Shown here: positions 16,545-26,600 of the stretch, in pieces
Layout: every line of letters begins with the position of its first letter
How positions within the stretch are numbered: the stretch's first letter is position 1
NCBI GenBank assembly: GCA_023435745.1
Contig: JAEZMD010000018.1
Location: 496,001-560,000, forward strand
Source of the DNA: Bacillota bacterium
GTDB taxonomy: Bacteria > Bacillota > Clostridia > Acetivibrionales > DTU013
Reading direction: 5' to 3'
Length of the DNA stretch: 64,000 nt
Notes under the pieces: model-generated
Databases searched by the model: none
The model's input: only the letters and a program-made list of their open reading frames with translations
What the model was told of the DNA's origin: nothing
Position numbers and translations under genes: made by a program

Positions 16545-17555
16545 TTATCTGTATTCTAATTCATCTCCGGGAGCCAGCTCGGAATGACTCTTTATGTAAT
16601 CCACCAATTCATCAGCCTGTGCGAAGGCAAGAGCAACGTATGTGTCTGCCGCGCCATAATAGATGGCAATCCTGCCGGTCTGTGCATCTGTGAGTGTTGC
16701 ACAGGGGAATGCTACATTGGGAACAAAGCCTGTTGTTTCGTAGGGCTTTTCCGGAGTCAGAAGGTGTTCGTAGGCTCTGTACAGCACCTTTGACGGATTG
16801 CTGATATCGAGGATGGCGGCGCTCATACTGTAAACGTAACCGTTACAGGTAGTACAAACGCCGTGATAAAATAACAGCCAGCCTTCATCAGTCTCAATCG
16901 GGATAGGGCCTGCGCCGATTTTTGTTCCCTGCCACCAGCCGTTACCGCCTTTGGACATCACGCGCCTATGCCTGCCCCAGTACCTAAGGTCGGAGCTTTC
17001 ACTGATAAATATGTCGCCAAAGGGCGTATGGCCGCTATCGCTTGGTCTGCTGAGCAGCATGTACTTGTCGTTTATTTTTCTCGGGAAAAGGACGCCATTT
17101 CTATTGAAAGGAGGAAATGGGTTTTCAAGCCGGACAAAGCTCTTAAAATCGGTTGTCATTCCCATGCCCAGCGCTGCTCCGCCAAAATCGGTACACCAGA
17201 TAATATAATATACGCCGTCGATTTCGACAAGTCTTGGATCATATGCATAATTGGGATTGAAGGGCTTGCCATCCTCGTCCTTCCAGTCAATGACATTGTC
17301 GTCGAGATCCCAGTGGATAGCGTCCTTGCTGCGCCCGACGTGAAGATTGGCTTTACCGTCGGTGCGATCCGCCCTGAAAATGCCCATGAATCCGTCTCCG
17401 TACGGAACCACTGCGCTATTGTAAACGCGCGGGCAATGAGGTGTGGGATTGCGGTCAATGATAGGGTTCTGGTCATACCTCCATATTACGCCCTGATACC
17501 CTTCAGGTTTGTCCTGCCAGGGAATATTCTTCAGTGGTCTGCCGATAATGCCCAT
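16545..17555 (-). CDS. GH130 beta-mannoside (manno-oligosaccharide) phosphorylase
   Basis: Cytosolic inverting phosphorylase, 336 residues, close in layout to GH130 subfamily 2 enzymes such as Ruminococcus RaMP2. Visible motifs are NPIIDRNPTPHCPRVYNSAV, RVYNSAVVPYGDGFMGIFR, NYAYDPRLVEIDG with the conserved Asp, and GAGPIPIETDEGWLLFYHG. It would shorten beta-mannooligosaccharides from the non-reducing end, leaving mannobiose for the fused enzyme downstream. The linkage (beta-1,4 against beta-1,2) cannot be settled by eye. The ATG at 17555 has GGAGG eight bases upstream; the extension to 17570 is unnecessary. Promoter and operator lie immediately upstream. Confidence 0.87.
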   Translation of the reverse strand: MGIIGRPLKNIPWQDKPEGYQGVIWRYDQNPIIDRNPTPHCPRVYNSAVVPYGDGFMGIFRADRTDGKANLHVGRSKDAIHWDLDDNVIDWKDEDGKPFNPNYAYDPRLVEIDGVYYIIWCTDFGGAALGMGMTTDFKSFVRLENPFPPFNRNGVLFPRKINDKYMLLSRPSDSGHTPFGDIFISESSDLRYWGRHRRVMSKGGNGWWQGTKIGAGPIPIETDEGWLLFYHGVCTTCNGYVYSMSAAILDISNPSKVLYRAYEHLLTPEKPYETTGFVPNVAFPCATLTDAQTGRIAIYYGAADTYVALAFAQADELVDYIKSHSELAPGDELEYR

Positions 17556-17574
17556 GGATATGTCCTCCAAATAG

Positions 17575-17604
17575 TAATATTACACATAACAATATGTAAT
17601 ATTA
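17575..17604. promoter_or_regulatory. Operator-like inverted repeat at the GH130 transcription start
   Basis: TAATATTACA (17575-17584) and TGTAATATTA (17595-17604) are perfect inverted arms with a 10-base centre. It begins exactly at the -10 element of the minus-strand promoter and covers the predicted start, an ideal place for repression by the divergent LacI-type regulator. Confidence 0.55.
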
Positions 17605-17632
17605 TCTTACCAGATGACAAGTGGGTTGTAAA
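17604..17632 (-). promoter_or_regulatory. Promoter for the GH130 operon
   Basis: On the minus strand: TTTACA (17632-17627), 17-base spacer, TAAGAT (17609-17604). Overlaps the inverted repeat operator. Confidence 0.5.
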
Positions 17633-17729
17633 GTGGTAATATAGTAGCAGGGGACATCGCTGTGAATAGATTCTGGGTATCGAAAAGCGGATGAATAAGG
17701 GATAAAAGTTCTTTATTGTTGGAGGAGTT

Positions 17730-18761
17730 ATGGCGGACAAGGTAAGCATGAATTCTATCGCAAAAAAACTTGGCATTTCAAAAAACACAGTATCACTGTC
17801 TCTCAGGGGAATGCCGGGCATAAGTGCGCATACCCGCAGGCTTGTACTGGATACTGCCGCGGAGCTTGGATATCATTACAAGCCATCGGGCGGGCAGGAG
17901 GAGAGCGCAAAGAACCTGTGCCTGGTCGTTCCGAAGAGTGCACAGAACTCATTTGACTTTTTCAGTCTGATTCAGATGGGCATTGAAGATGAAGCAAAGA
18001 AAAACAATATGAATACGATACTGCATTACTATGATGAGAACGATGAGGAATTCCAGACCCCACTTTGCATCAAGGACAAAATCGTGTCAGGCATCATCAC
18101 CCTCGGCAGGGTATCTGAAAATACCGTAAAGGCCTTAAGTACCTATGAACTTCCGATTGTAATGGCGGACAATTATTTTGACGATATTGAAGTCGACTGT
18201 GTTTTGACGGATAATCACAATGGAGGCTACATAGCCACCGAATTTCTTATTGGCAAAGGACATACGCAGATCGGTTTTTTCGGAAGCATCGATACATCCA
18301 TCAGCTTTTATGACAGATTCATGGGTTACAAAAAAGCAATTGAGAGCCGCGGCCTGAAGATAAATGAAAATATTGCCCCTTTTATTTCTGATGAAGTAAA
18401 CACATGCGACGAGGCTGTGATCAGACTGAAGCAGCTGATGGCGAAGGGAAGTTTTCCTACAGCATTTGTGTGCCGTAATGATGCCAGTGCTATTATCCTT
18501 TACAAAGCATTGAAGCAGATGGATGTTTCTATCCCGGGGCAGGTTTCTGTGATCGGCTTTGATGATATCAGCTCGGCTGTTGATGTCTCCCCCGAATTGA
18601 CGACAATGAGGGTCAATAAGGAATGGATGGGACGCAAGGCTGTTATGAAGCTGTTGGCGAGACTTGTCGAGCACGACGGCATTGCAGAAAAGCTGCTGCT
18701 GGCAGCCGAATTAGTAGAAAGGGACTCAGTCCGCACTTTAAAAATTATTTTTCAATTGTAA
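17730..18761 (+). CDS. LacI-family transcriptional regulator
   Basis: 343 residues: N-terminal LacI HTH (VSMNSIAKKLGISKNTVSLSLRGMPGIS, residues 5-32, with hinge YHYKPSG) and a periplasmic-binding-like ligand domain (GIEDEAKKNNMN, VLTDNHNGGYIATEFLI, VIGFDDISSAVDVSPELTTM). It is divergent from the two GH130 genes with a 174-base spacer that holds a promoter overlapped by a 30-bp inverted repeat, so it most likely represses that operon and responds to a mannoside. GGAGG precedes the ATG. Confidence 0.9.
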   Translation: MADKVSMNSIAKKLGISKNTVSLSLRGMPGISAHTRRLVLDTAAELGYHYKPSGGQEESAKNLCLVVPKSAQNSFDFFSLIQMGIEDEAKKNNMNTILHYYDENDEEFQTPLCIKDKIVSGIITLGRVSENTVKALSTYELPIVMADNYFDDIEVDCVLTDNHNGGYIATEFLIGKGHTQIGFFGSIDTSISFYDRFMGYKKAIESRGLKINENIAPFISDEVNTCDEAVIRLKQLMAKGSFPTAFVCRNDASAIILYKALKQMDVSIPGQVSVIGFDDISSAVDVSPELTTMRVNKEWMGRKAVMKLLARLVEHDGIAEKLLLAAELVERDSVRTLKIIFQL

Positions 18762-18897
18762 GTATGTAAAAAAATGCAAAAAATAGTTAAGGAAAATTTA
18801 CAAAGGGTGGAAAATCTACAAATAATGCCGTATAATAGAACTGTGGGGTCGGTTTAATTAATACGGAACCTGCAGTTTTTATTTGCCGGGGGAAGCT

Positions 18898-19521
18898 TTG
18901 AGAGGAATCAGCGAGACTAAATTTATATCAAGAGTTAAAAAGAAAAGCAATAAGAAAAGGATATTTGCCGTTGTATTGCTTTTGTTGCTTCTTCAATTTG
19001 CTGCGATCGAAGGGCTGATCATCCTCAATGGACGATCTGACGCCGAGGTCAGAACAGACTTTCTGATTATTCCGGGCGCGGGGTTAAAAGGCAGAATCAT
19101 TTCTCCGGCCCTTCAATCCAGACTTGACGCGGGTTTGCGCTATTTGCAGAAAAACCCTGATGTGAAGGTAGTAGTATCCGGGGGGCAGGGAAGAGGCGAG
19201 GACATTACTGAGGCGGAGGCTATGCGCGAATTTTTGACAGCCAACGGCATCGATGAGAGCAGAGTACTGTCCGAACCAAATGCGACGAGCACGATGGAGA
19301 ACTTCAAATTCAGCAAGGCTCTGATAGAACAAGAATCAGGCAAACCAGCTTCTGAGATCACTTTCGTAACAAACAGCTTCCATGTTCTCCGGGCAAAAAT
19401 GCTGTCGGGACGCAACGGCCTTAACGCAAACGCTATCGCCTGCGATACGTGGAAGGACCTTCCTCTGTATTATCTGAGGGAATACTTTGCAATAATCAAA
19501 TCTTTTTTCATAGACCATTAA
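18898..19521 (+). CDS. YdcF-family (DUF218) membrane protein
   Basis: About 207 residues: basic N-terminus, one membrane helix (IFAVVLLLLLLQFAAIEGLI) and an extracytoplasmic DUF218 domain (LIIPGAGLKGRIISPALQ, VKVVVSGGQGRGEDITEAEA, NATSTMENFKFSK, FVTNSFHVLRAKML). The SGG, E-A and NSFHVLRA motifs are the family landmarks. YdcF/SanA proteins act in envelope integrity, exact reaction unknown. I prefer the TTG at 18898 with GGGGG five bases before it over the TTG at 18883. A TATAAT lies at 18831-18836. Confidence 0.8.
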   Translation: MRGISETKFISRVKKKSNKKRIFAVVLLLLLLQFAAIEGLIILNGRSDAEVRTDFLIIPGAGLKGRIISPALQSRLDAGLRYLQKNPDVKVVVSGGQGRGEDITEAEAMREFLTANGIDESRVLSEPNATSTMENFKFSKALIEQESGKPASEITFVTNSFHVLRAKMLSGRNGLNANAIACDTWKDLPLYYLREYFAIIKSFFIDH

Positions 19522-19658
19522 TAGAAAATCAAACGGTAAATTAACAAATTGTTCAAAAAAAATATGAAGATTCTTAACAAAAGCAGGGTAATATTAAGCT
19601 GTGCAAAAAAATAATGCGATAGCCTAATTTGGGTTATTTTAGAATGGAGGTAGTAGAC

Positions 19659-20963
19659 ATGAATGGTTACAACAATTATTATGACAATTATAGTTACAGG
19701 CCTCAAAAGAAAAAAAGCAGAGCGTTCTCTTACATAGCGCTTGTTCTTGTTACTTCCATTGTGAGCAGTCTGACAGTCGGAGGTATTTTGTACAATAAGT
19801 TTTCAGGGGAACTGAAGGCCATTGAACAAGTCGCTGTAGGGAATTCTGCTATTGTTGAGCAGGCTGTTTCAGCGGCTGTTGCGGATCAGTTGCAGCTTAG
19901 CGGGTCACAGGAGGATAAGGGGAATGCTTTGACGGATACACAAGGGTCAGCTTCGGATTTGGAGAAGGGATCAGGTGTGGATAGCCTGATAAATACAGCC
20001 CTGCTGAAAGGATCAGATGTGACAGCCATCGCAAAGAAGGCAGGGCCTTCAATTGTTGGGATACGTATGACGGTTGCCGGTACAAGACGGAACTATTATG
20101 GATTTTCGAACAGCCGGGTGGGAGAGGGCTCCGGGATCATTATCAGCAAAGACGGCTATATCATGACCAATTATCATGTGGTCTCAAGTGCCGATCCAAA
20201 GGGCTTAGAAAGCAGCAATACCGTACTTGAGGTGTTCCTGCCGGATGGAAGAGAGGCAAAGGCCACATTTAAGGGCGGAGATGAAAAAACGGACCTTGCT
20301 GTCATAAAGATCGATCTGAAAAACCTTCCGGTCGCGGATCTGGGTGATTCCTCCGAATTGGAGGTCGGCGAACTTGCAGTAGCTATAGGTAACCCATTGG
20401 GAATGGAATTTGCGGGATCCGTTACAGTAGGCGTTATCAGTGCATTGAACAGAACGGTCGCAATGGAAGACAAAACGATGAACCTGATACAGACGGACGC
20501 TGCGATCAATGAGGGGAACAGCGGCGGAGCATTGTTAAATTCCCGCGGAGAAGTGATCGGGATCAATTCGGCCAAGATATCGGCATCAGGAGTTGAAGGC
20601 CTTGGCTTTGCAATTCCGATCAATGATGCCAGACCGATAGTGAATCAGTTGATTGACTTCGGGTATGTCAGAGGCAGACCGTTCATCGGCATCTCAGGCA
20701 AGGAAATTACCAGTGTCTATGCTAACTATTATAACCTGCCTGAAGGGATTCTGATCACAGATGTTACTCCTAGCAGTGGCGCTCAGAAGGCCGGTATAAA
20801 AACAGGGGATGTATTGGTCAGCCTGGACGGAAAGGACATAAAGACCATGGCAGATCTGGATGCGGTCAAGAAAGCCCACAAACCCGGAGATACGGTAACG
20901 GCAATTGTCAGCCGGAACGGAAGCAGAGTGATACTGAAACTGACCTTTGGGGAAGAAACCTAA
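19659..20963 (+). CDS. HtrA/DegP-type trypsin-like serine protease with PDZ domain
   Basis: Membrane-anchored quality-control protease, 434 residues. A Tyr/Asn-rich cytosolic start (NGYNNYYDNYSY), one membrane helix (about 24-46), a spacer, then the trypsin-like domain with catalytic His in MTNYHVVSS, Asp in KTDLAVIKI and Ser in NEGNSGGALL. A single C-terminal PDZ follows (GISGKEITSVYANYY, VTPSSGAQKAGIKTGDVLV). ATG 19659 has GGAGG upstream. It should degrade misfolded exported proteins. It is transcribed toward murA, with a shared terminator between. Confidence 0.93.
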   Translation: MNGYNNYYDNYSYRPQKKKSRAFSYIALVLVTSIVSSLTVGGILYNKFSGELKAIEQVAVGNSAIVEQAVSAAVADQLQLSGSQEDKGNALTDTQGSASDLEKGSGVDSLINTALLKGSDVTAIAKKAGPSIVGIRMTVAGTRRNYYGFSNSRVGEGSGIIISKDGYIMTNYHVVSSADPKGLESSNTVLEVFLPDGREAKATFKGGDEKTDLAVIKIDLKNLPVADLGDSSELEVGELAVAIGNPLGMEFAGSVTVGVISALNRTVAMEDKTMNLIQTDAAINEGNSGGALLNSRGEVIGINSAKISASGVEGLGFAIPINDARPIVNQLIDFGYVRGRPFIGISGKEITSVYANYYNLPEGILITDVTPSSGAQKAGIKTGDVLVSLDGKDIKTMADLDAVKKAHKPGDTVTAIVSRNGSRVILKLTFGEET

Positions 20964-21003
20964 AAAACGGCATAAGGCTTAAAGGCCTGTATGCTTCATA
21001 ATA

Positions 21004-21036
21004 AAAGGCTGAAGCGTGTAAACACCTTCAGCCTTT
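21004..21036. terminator. Bidirectional terminator between htrA and murA
   Basis: AAAGGCTGAAG (21004-21014) and CTTCAGCCTTT (21026-21036) form a perfect 11-bp stem with an 11-base loop. On the minus strand the stem runs into TTTTATT, and the location between convergent genes fits a shared terminator. Confidence 0.8.
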
Positions 21037-21062
21037 ACTGATTTGAAATTGTCTGCCGGCTC

Positions 21063-22361
21063 TTATTTCAAGGACTGCCGCAGCAGATCCGTTTCTTCGT
21101 TCATTCCGTCGCCGGACAATAGGGAGATTTCAGCCCCAAGCTGCCTGAAATCACGGACGATGTCCTCATAACCACGTTCGATATGCTCCACTCCAGTGAT
21201 CCTGGTGGTGCCATCCGCCATCAGCCCGGCAAGCACAAGCGCTGTTCCCGCCCTGATGTCACCCGCATGTACCCATGTCCCTGTCAGGCTTCTATGGCTG
21301 TTGATACGGGCGATGCCATTTCTGACGGTAATGTCGGCGCCCATTCTGTTAAGCTGGTCACAGTGGTTGAAGCGTTTTGGATAGATTCGGTCTGAAACGG
21401 TGCTTCTGCCAAGAGCCTTCAGCAGTAAAACCGTAACGGGCTGTTGAAAGTCGCTTTCGAACATGGGATATTTTCCTGTGCGAATTCTGGTTGCTTTGAT
21501 CCTGCCCTCACCATGAACTGTGATGCAGGTATCGGACTGTTCGAAGGAAAGGCCTGTTTCCGTGAGCTTGGCCATACAGGGCTCAAGATGCTCCGGAATG
21601 ACATCCTCTACAGTCAGAGTACCTCCGGTGATGCCGGCTCCGATCAGATAAGCTCCTGCGATCAGGCGGTCGGGAGCGGCGCTATGCGTGCAGCCTCCAA
21701 GCGAGGTGACTCCCTGTATCCGGATGGTATCCGTGCCTGCTCCAAAAATACGCGCCCCCATTTTATTCAGAAGAACAGCGGTATCCACGACTTCCGGATC
21801 CTTTGCCGCATTATAAAGCGTTGTTTTGCCTTTGGCAAGCACAGCGGCCAGCATCACATTGATCGTAGCGCCGCCGGTCACCACGTCGAAGAAGACCTCG
21901 GCTCCGGATAGACCGTCAGCTTCCAGCGTATAGTAGGTATCATAGAGGGTGACATTCGCGCCTAACGCTTTCAGTCCTTTAATATGCTGATCGATAGGAC
22001 GCGAAACAAAGTTATCTCCTCCCGGATAGCCAATCGAGACCTTATGGTGCTTGACAAGCAATGCGCCGATAAAATAATAGGCGGCACGAAAGGAAGAGGA
22101 CAGCTGTCGATCAATGTCAGCCGTGCGGATATTTCGTGGATCGATTATGTATGTGTTGTTTTCTTTCTTAAGATCGGCGCCAATACTTTTCAATATTTGA
22201 AATACTACTTTAATATCTGATATCTCAGGTATATTTGAAATACTTACCGGCTCATCTGCCAGACAACAGGCCGCCAGCAACGCGAGAGAGCTGTTCTTGG
22301 AACCGGGGGCTTTGATCTTTCCATTCAGTGGTTTGGAGCAGTTTACTTCAAGCCATCTCAT
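21063..22361 (-). CDS. murA: UDP-N-acetylglucosamine 1-carboxyvinyltransferase with Asp at the catalytic Cys position
   Basis: First committed enzyme of peptidoglycan synthesis: transfers enolpyruvate from PEP to UDP-GlcNAc. 432 residues, full length. The N-terminal APGSKNSSLALLAA carries Lys22 and Asn23; YPMFESDFQQP supplies the conserved Asp (304); HIERGYEDIV and RQLGAE supply the C-terminal Arg. The loop that reads PGGC-x-I-G-x-RP in most MurA proteins reads PGGDNFVSRPID, so Asp116 replaces the Cys that fosfomycin alkylates. It is probably active but fosfomycin-insensitive, and may be a second MurA copy. Confidence 0.9.
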   Translation of the reverse strand: MRWLEVNCSKPLNGKIKAPGSKNSSLALLAACCLADEPVSISNIPEISDIKVVFQILKSIGADLKKENNTYIIDPRNIRTADIDRQLSSSFRAAYYFIGALLVKHHKVSIGYPGGDNFVSRPIDQHIKGLKALGANVTLYDTYYTLEADGLSGAEVFFDVVTGGATINVMLAAVLAKGKTTLYNAAKDPEVVDTAVLLNKMGARIFGAGTDTIRIQGVTSLGGCTHSAAPDRLIAGAYLIGAGITGGTLTVEDVIPEHLEPCMAKLTETGLSFEQSDTCITVHGEGRIKATRIRTGKYPMFESDFQQPVTVLLLKALGRSTVSDRIYPKRFNHCDQLNRMGADITVRNGIARINSHRSLTGTWVHAGDIRAGTALVLAGLMADGTTRITGVEHIERGYEDIVRDFRQLGAEISLLSGDGMNEETDLLRQSLK

Positions 22362-22403
22362 TTGTTTTCCCGCTTTCTTGTGTCATATTGATGTAACAAT
22401 TCT

Positions 22404-22432
22404 ATTATACCCGTTAATACCAAAAATGTTAA
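22404..22432 (-). promoter_or_regulatory. Candidate murA promoter
   Basis: Minus strand: TTAACA (22432-22427), 17-base spacer, TATAAT (22409-22404), 43 bases before the ATG. Confidence 0.5.
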
Positions 22433-22495
22433 TCAAAATTTTAACATAATCACGATAATAATAATAAAAACAGCTTGTAATTCATACCAATTATG

Positions 22496-23650
22496 TCATT
22501 CTTCCAAGGGCTGCCTGAAAAGCATGGTGAAGTAGCTTGTGGTATAGTCGGCGCCACCGCCCGCGATTGCATATGAATTACTGTGACCGGTCACCAGGGG
22601 TCCCGACGCGCCGATTTCATCCATTGCAGCGAGCAGGGACAGGATGGAGGGAGGTGAGTCGATGTTATCGTTCCCCATCCGGATTATCGCTTCAGTATTA
22701 CGTGATTCAATTGCTTTGAGTGTGATTTCATCCATTCTGTCTGCGGTGTATGTGTCAAGATAATGCGAAAAATCAATAGAAGCGATGACCATAATCTCCG
22801 GATTATCCTGCATTGCTGCTGCGAGATGCTCACCAAGTTTCTTTGAGTCGGCTGCGGAATAATTTCCGTGGAGCAGGATGGGAACGATCTTTGTATCGGG
22901 CAGATAGTATTTTATATATGGTACCAGTCCGGAGATTGAATGCTCGAGCTCCATAAGCGAATCGTTTTCAGACGAGCCCAGTTCGTCAATCAGGCCGGTG
23001 GCAAGCTTCCGGTCGGCTTCAAGCATTCCAAAGGGCGTTCTCCAATCCAAAAGGGAGGTGTGCAGACCTTTCAGCCCAATTCGTCTGTGGTTGGGTGCAA
23101 TCACGACAATTGTTTCGGGAGGTTCGTTAGAGAGCATCTGAAAAAAATCCGCAATCATATTTGCAGCCAGCAAATGATGCGGAACAACGCCGCCTGCAAT
23201 GCGGCCGGATTCAACATTATCAATGTCATCAGCGCTATCGCTGCTAACGCCGCTGTCTCCGGCTGATTCAGCTTTAGTATTTGCGGCGGCAGCTGTTACC
23301 GATTTAAAAAAATCTTTTTCGGAATAGTGGATACATTGCAGTGTTGTGGTGGTACTGGTCACTGCTCCGGCGGGAAGGTCTTCAGATTCGGCGGGAATGT
23401 CCTCAGATTTGCCGGGAAAGTCTTCTGACTCGCCGGAATTAGTCGAATGACCGGCGGAAGAACCTCCGGATTGACTGGCATCAGCTGACTTGCCGGCAGA
23501 ATCCGGCTGATCTGGAGACAGTGGTTTTTCGACCTCCAAAGTCTGTATCTGATTAGCCTGTCCTATGAAGTCGAGGTTGAGAATCAGTACCAAAAAAAGG
23601 CAAAGCACGGCTGCAATGATTATTACTCTGCGCAAACCGTGCTTTGTCAT
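22496..23650 (-). CDS. MEMO-family protein (AmmeMemoRadiSam system protein B), membrane-anchored
   Basis: 384 residues. An N-terminal membrane anchor (VIIIAAVLCLFLVLILNLDF), a Ser/Gly/Glu/Asp low-complexity stretch with a SED-x-P microrepeat (about 72-92), then the MEMO domain: GGVVPHHLLAANMIADFF, IVVIAPNHRR, LEHSISGLVPY, VIASIDFSHYL and GHSNSYAI. The His/Asp residues match the metal-binding set of class III extradiol dioxygenase-like folds. Bacterial MEMO proteins often neighbour AMMECR1 and a radical SAM enzyme, but neither is here. It follows the large alpha-2-macroglobulin-like gene by 25 bases, so they are likely co-transcribed. Confidence 0.85.
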   Translation of the reverse strand: MTKHGLRRVIIIAAVLCLFLVLILNLDFIGQANQIQTLEVEKPLSPDQPDSAGKSADASQSGGSSAGHSTNSGESEDFPGKSEDIPAESEDLPAGAVTSTTTTLQCIHYSEKDFFKSVTAAAANTKAESAGDSGVSSDSADDIDNVESGRIAGGVVPHHLLAANMIADFFQMLSNEPPETIVVIAPNHRRIGLKGLHTSLLDWRTPFGMLEADRKLATGLIDELGSSENDSLMELEHSISGLVPYIKYYLPDTKIVPILLHGNYSAADSKKLGEHLAAAMQDNPEIMVIASIDFSHYLDTYTADRMDEITLKAIESRNTEAIIRMGNDNIDSPPSILSLLAAMDEIGASGPLVTGHSNSYAIAGGGADYTTSYFTMLFRQPLEE

Positions 23651-23675
23651 GGCTGAACCTCCTGTTTTCTGATGG

Positions 23676-26600
23676 TTACCTGATTGTTATCTGATCTTTT
23701 TTGGTAAACCCGGATATTGCATTATCTGTATGGCGGATCGCCGCGTTGTCCGCAGTAAACGCTCCTTCGGTGACAGCCATTGCTTCATAAAAAATTGCTT
23801 TTACAGGTTTGCCCTTTACATAGTAGTATCCAAAGACTACCTTCTGACCGGTCACTTCGTCCGGCCAGGAATTGTCATCATAGTATGCCGACGGAATAAA
23901 TCTGAAGCCGGCAGGCAATATATCAGTGATCTGGTAGTAGCCGTCCGGCGCTGTAGCGCCAAATACGGGCGTAATCGTTATTTTTACCTTATCGGACCGG
24001 TTAAAATCGGTTGTTGTTTTGTTGCCGGAGACGAGAGCGTAGGAGCGTAAAATTGACACCTGGCTGCCGTCGGTATTGCGGATCTGACTGACAGGAGCAA
24101 CATGGGAGGCCGCAACCTGCACTTTTCCCTGTATATTACTGAATTTGAGGGAGGCAAGCAGCTCCGGCGTCAGATCAAGTCTGAAGGTTCCGCCATTCTG
24201 CAATTCCACCTGCTTTTTCACTCCGTTCAGTTCATAGCTGAAGCTGTTGTTCAGACTGGCCTGCTTGATATGATTCGACACAAAGATCATTCTTTCCAGG
24301 TTGACCAGAAGCTCTGAGGTGGAATTCGACTTGATATAATTGAAGAGCTTTAGCTTTTCAGGTTCATTCGTCTTCAGCGCGATCAGTGAGCAAAGAGCGG
24401 TAGCGTCAATGCTCTCATCCCTTGTTCCTGTCTCAAGCCAAGCCAGTGTTTCGGTGATTGTTCCGGATCTTTCCATTGCTTCGGTGTAAATATCCTTTGC
24501 GCCCTGGAAATCGCCTATTTCTGCCAGCGCCACGCCAAGTACCAGCCTGAGCTCAGGGGTCAGTTCATCTGACTCAAGAGCCGCGCGTATATCAAGCAAC
24601 ACCGGTTCGTTCAAGGCTGCAAGACCCCAATAGCTGTAGGCGGCATCCTCCGGCATGGTTTCTTCATTTTCAAGAATCCTTGTGAAGTATGCTGCAAGAG
24701 CGTCCCTGTCAATACCATCGGCAGCAAGAGCGGCCATTTTTGCGGATAACGCGGGGTTGCTGCTGTCATAAGTAAGCAGCGCGAGTCCGCCGTCGTCGGT
24801 CTGATATTGACGCAGATCAGATTCTTCATCCATATATGGTTCTTCATTGAAATAATTGAGTAAAAGCTTTCCTGCCAACTGGCGCGCCAGCTTCTGATCC
24901 AGCCTCTGACCCCAACTCCAGTACAGTGAATGCAGTTCATTGTAAAGTGCCGCCGAGTCTTCGCCGTAGAACACCAGTGAAGTCAGGCCCTTAGCTGAAT
25001 TTTCTATGGTCATGCCTTCGGCAAGGCTTATATAATCTGTCACAGAGGTCTCCAACAGGCTGTCTGAAACTCTGAATGGACGTTCCATGGCATCCGTCAG
25101 TTTACCGCTGGAGGCTTCCACCTTTACGGTATAGCTGCCTGCGGAAAGGGGCCCCACGGGCAGTTGAACAGGTGTGTGTGCCACGCCTGCTGCTGTAAAT
25201 GATTTGGATGCGCCGCCGGTTTGCGTAACGGTGATTTTGTAGTCTACAGCGGCTTTTTCCGCGAGCTCTGTACCGTAGGCTCTCATCAATATTGATGGAT
25301 TATCTCCCGTGATAAAGTTCGAATTAAATATCGTATCGACAAAGAATGGCAGCTTCGAGGAAATGTTGAGCTTCCCGCTCCCTGCAAACAGGTCTTCTGT
25401 GACAGCCTGCCAGGTGATTCTCCAGGAAGTCAGGTTATCTGGCAGCTTGAAGCTGACTTCCGCCTTTCCGTCACTTCCTGCGGTAACAGTCGTGAACAGA
25501 GCACTGTCCTTGAAGTCCGCTCTGACGTAAGCGTCGCCGCCTTCTCCCATCTCCGCCATCGGCGGACCCATTGTACTCAGGGGTGAAGAATATGAGAGAT
25601 ACTCCGTGAGGATGCCTGATGAGATCCCGGCTCCGTAAATAGAGGACAACAGATCGACAGACTGATTGTACATGGCAAAGAAAGCCTCATCCACAACGCT
25701 GATATTCATTTGTGCAGCATGCGGCTTTCCGTCGGCGTCTTTTATCTCAAAGGCAAGGTTGACAGTCTCACCGGGCTTATAGTACTCTTTATCCTGTTTT
25801 ATGCTGACCTCCAGATTTTTCTCGGTCTTATCAAACCGATATTCCAGGATGCCGGCATCGTACATGTCCGTTCCGTCAAAGTACACGGCTTTGATATAAA
25901 TATTCGGAATGAATTTCTCCTCATAGTTGAAATTAAACACAGGATCGGGAGACAGTTTGTAATCCATTACGCCGTTTTGCAGACGGAGGAACAGGAATTT
26001 GCCGTTTCCGCTATTTACAACGGGCTCTCCCTTATACTTCACTTCAAGAGATACAGGGGCGCCCAGCCTGCGTGAACGGTCAGGATCCTTTGAGGTCAGT
26101 GAGTAAAGGCTGGTGTCATAGGGATCATAATAGTCCCAGTTATAGATGTATTCCGTCTCATCAATAACACGACCCTGGGAGTCTGCACCGGTGATACGAA
26201 CATGGTAGTTTTTGTTCTTTTCGGTGGTGAACTCGAGCTCATATTTGCCGTTCACAGTATTGAATGCGTATTGGTTAATCAGATTGTTCACTTCTTTATA
26301 ATCATAGGTATTCCTTTTTACCTTGTTGATATAGTCATAATATTCTCCTGTGATGATCTGTTCGTAATATCTTTCGTAAAGCTCCACCCGTACAGGCATA
26401 TCAACGGAGGCGCCTTTGTATGCTTCCTCCATATAATAGTAGTTTGAGGAATTATTCTCCAGCTTAGATAGATCAATCCTGTTAGTTTCAAAGCTCAGTG
26501 TTGCTTTATTGCCCTCGATGTCTGAATCCATGGAAATCATCGTATCCTTTGGGAATACGGTCACAAAGCCGGAAGCCTGAATCTGGCGCTCCTCCGCTTC

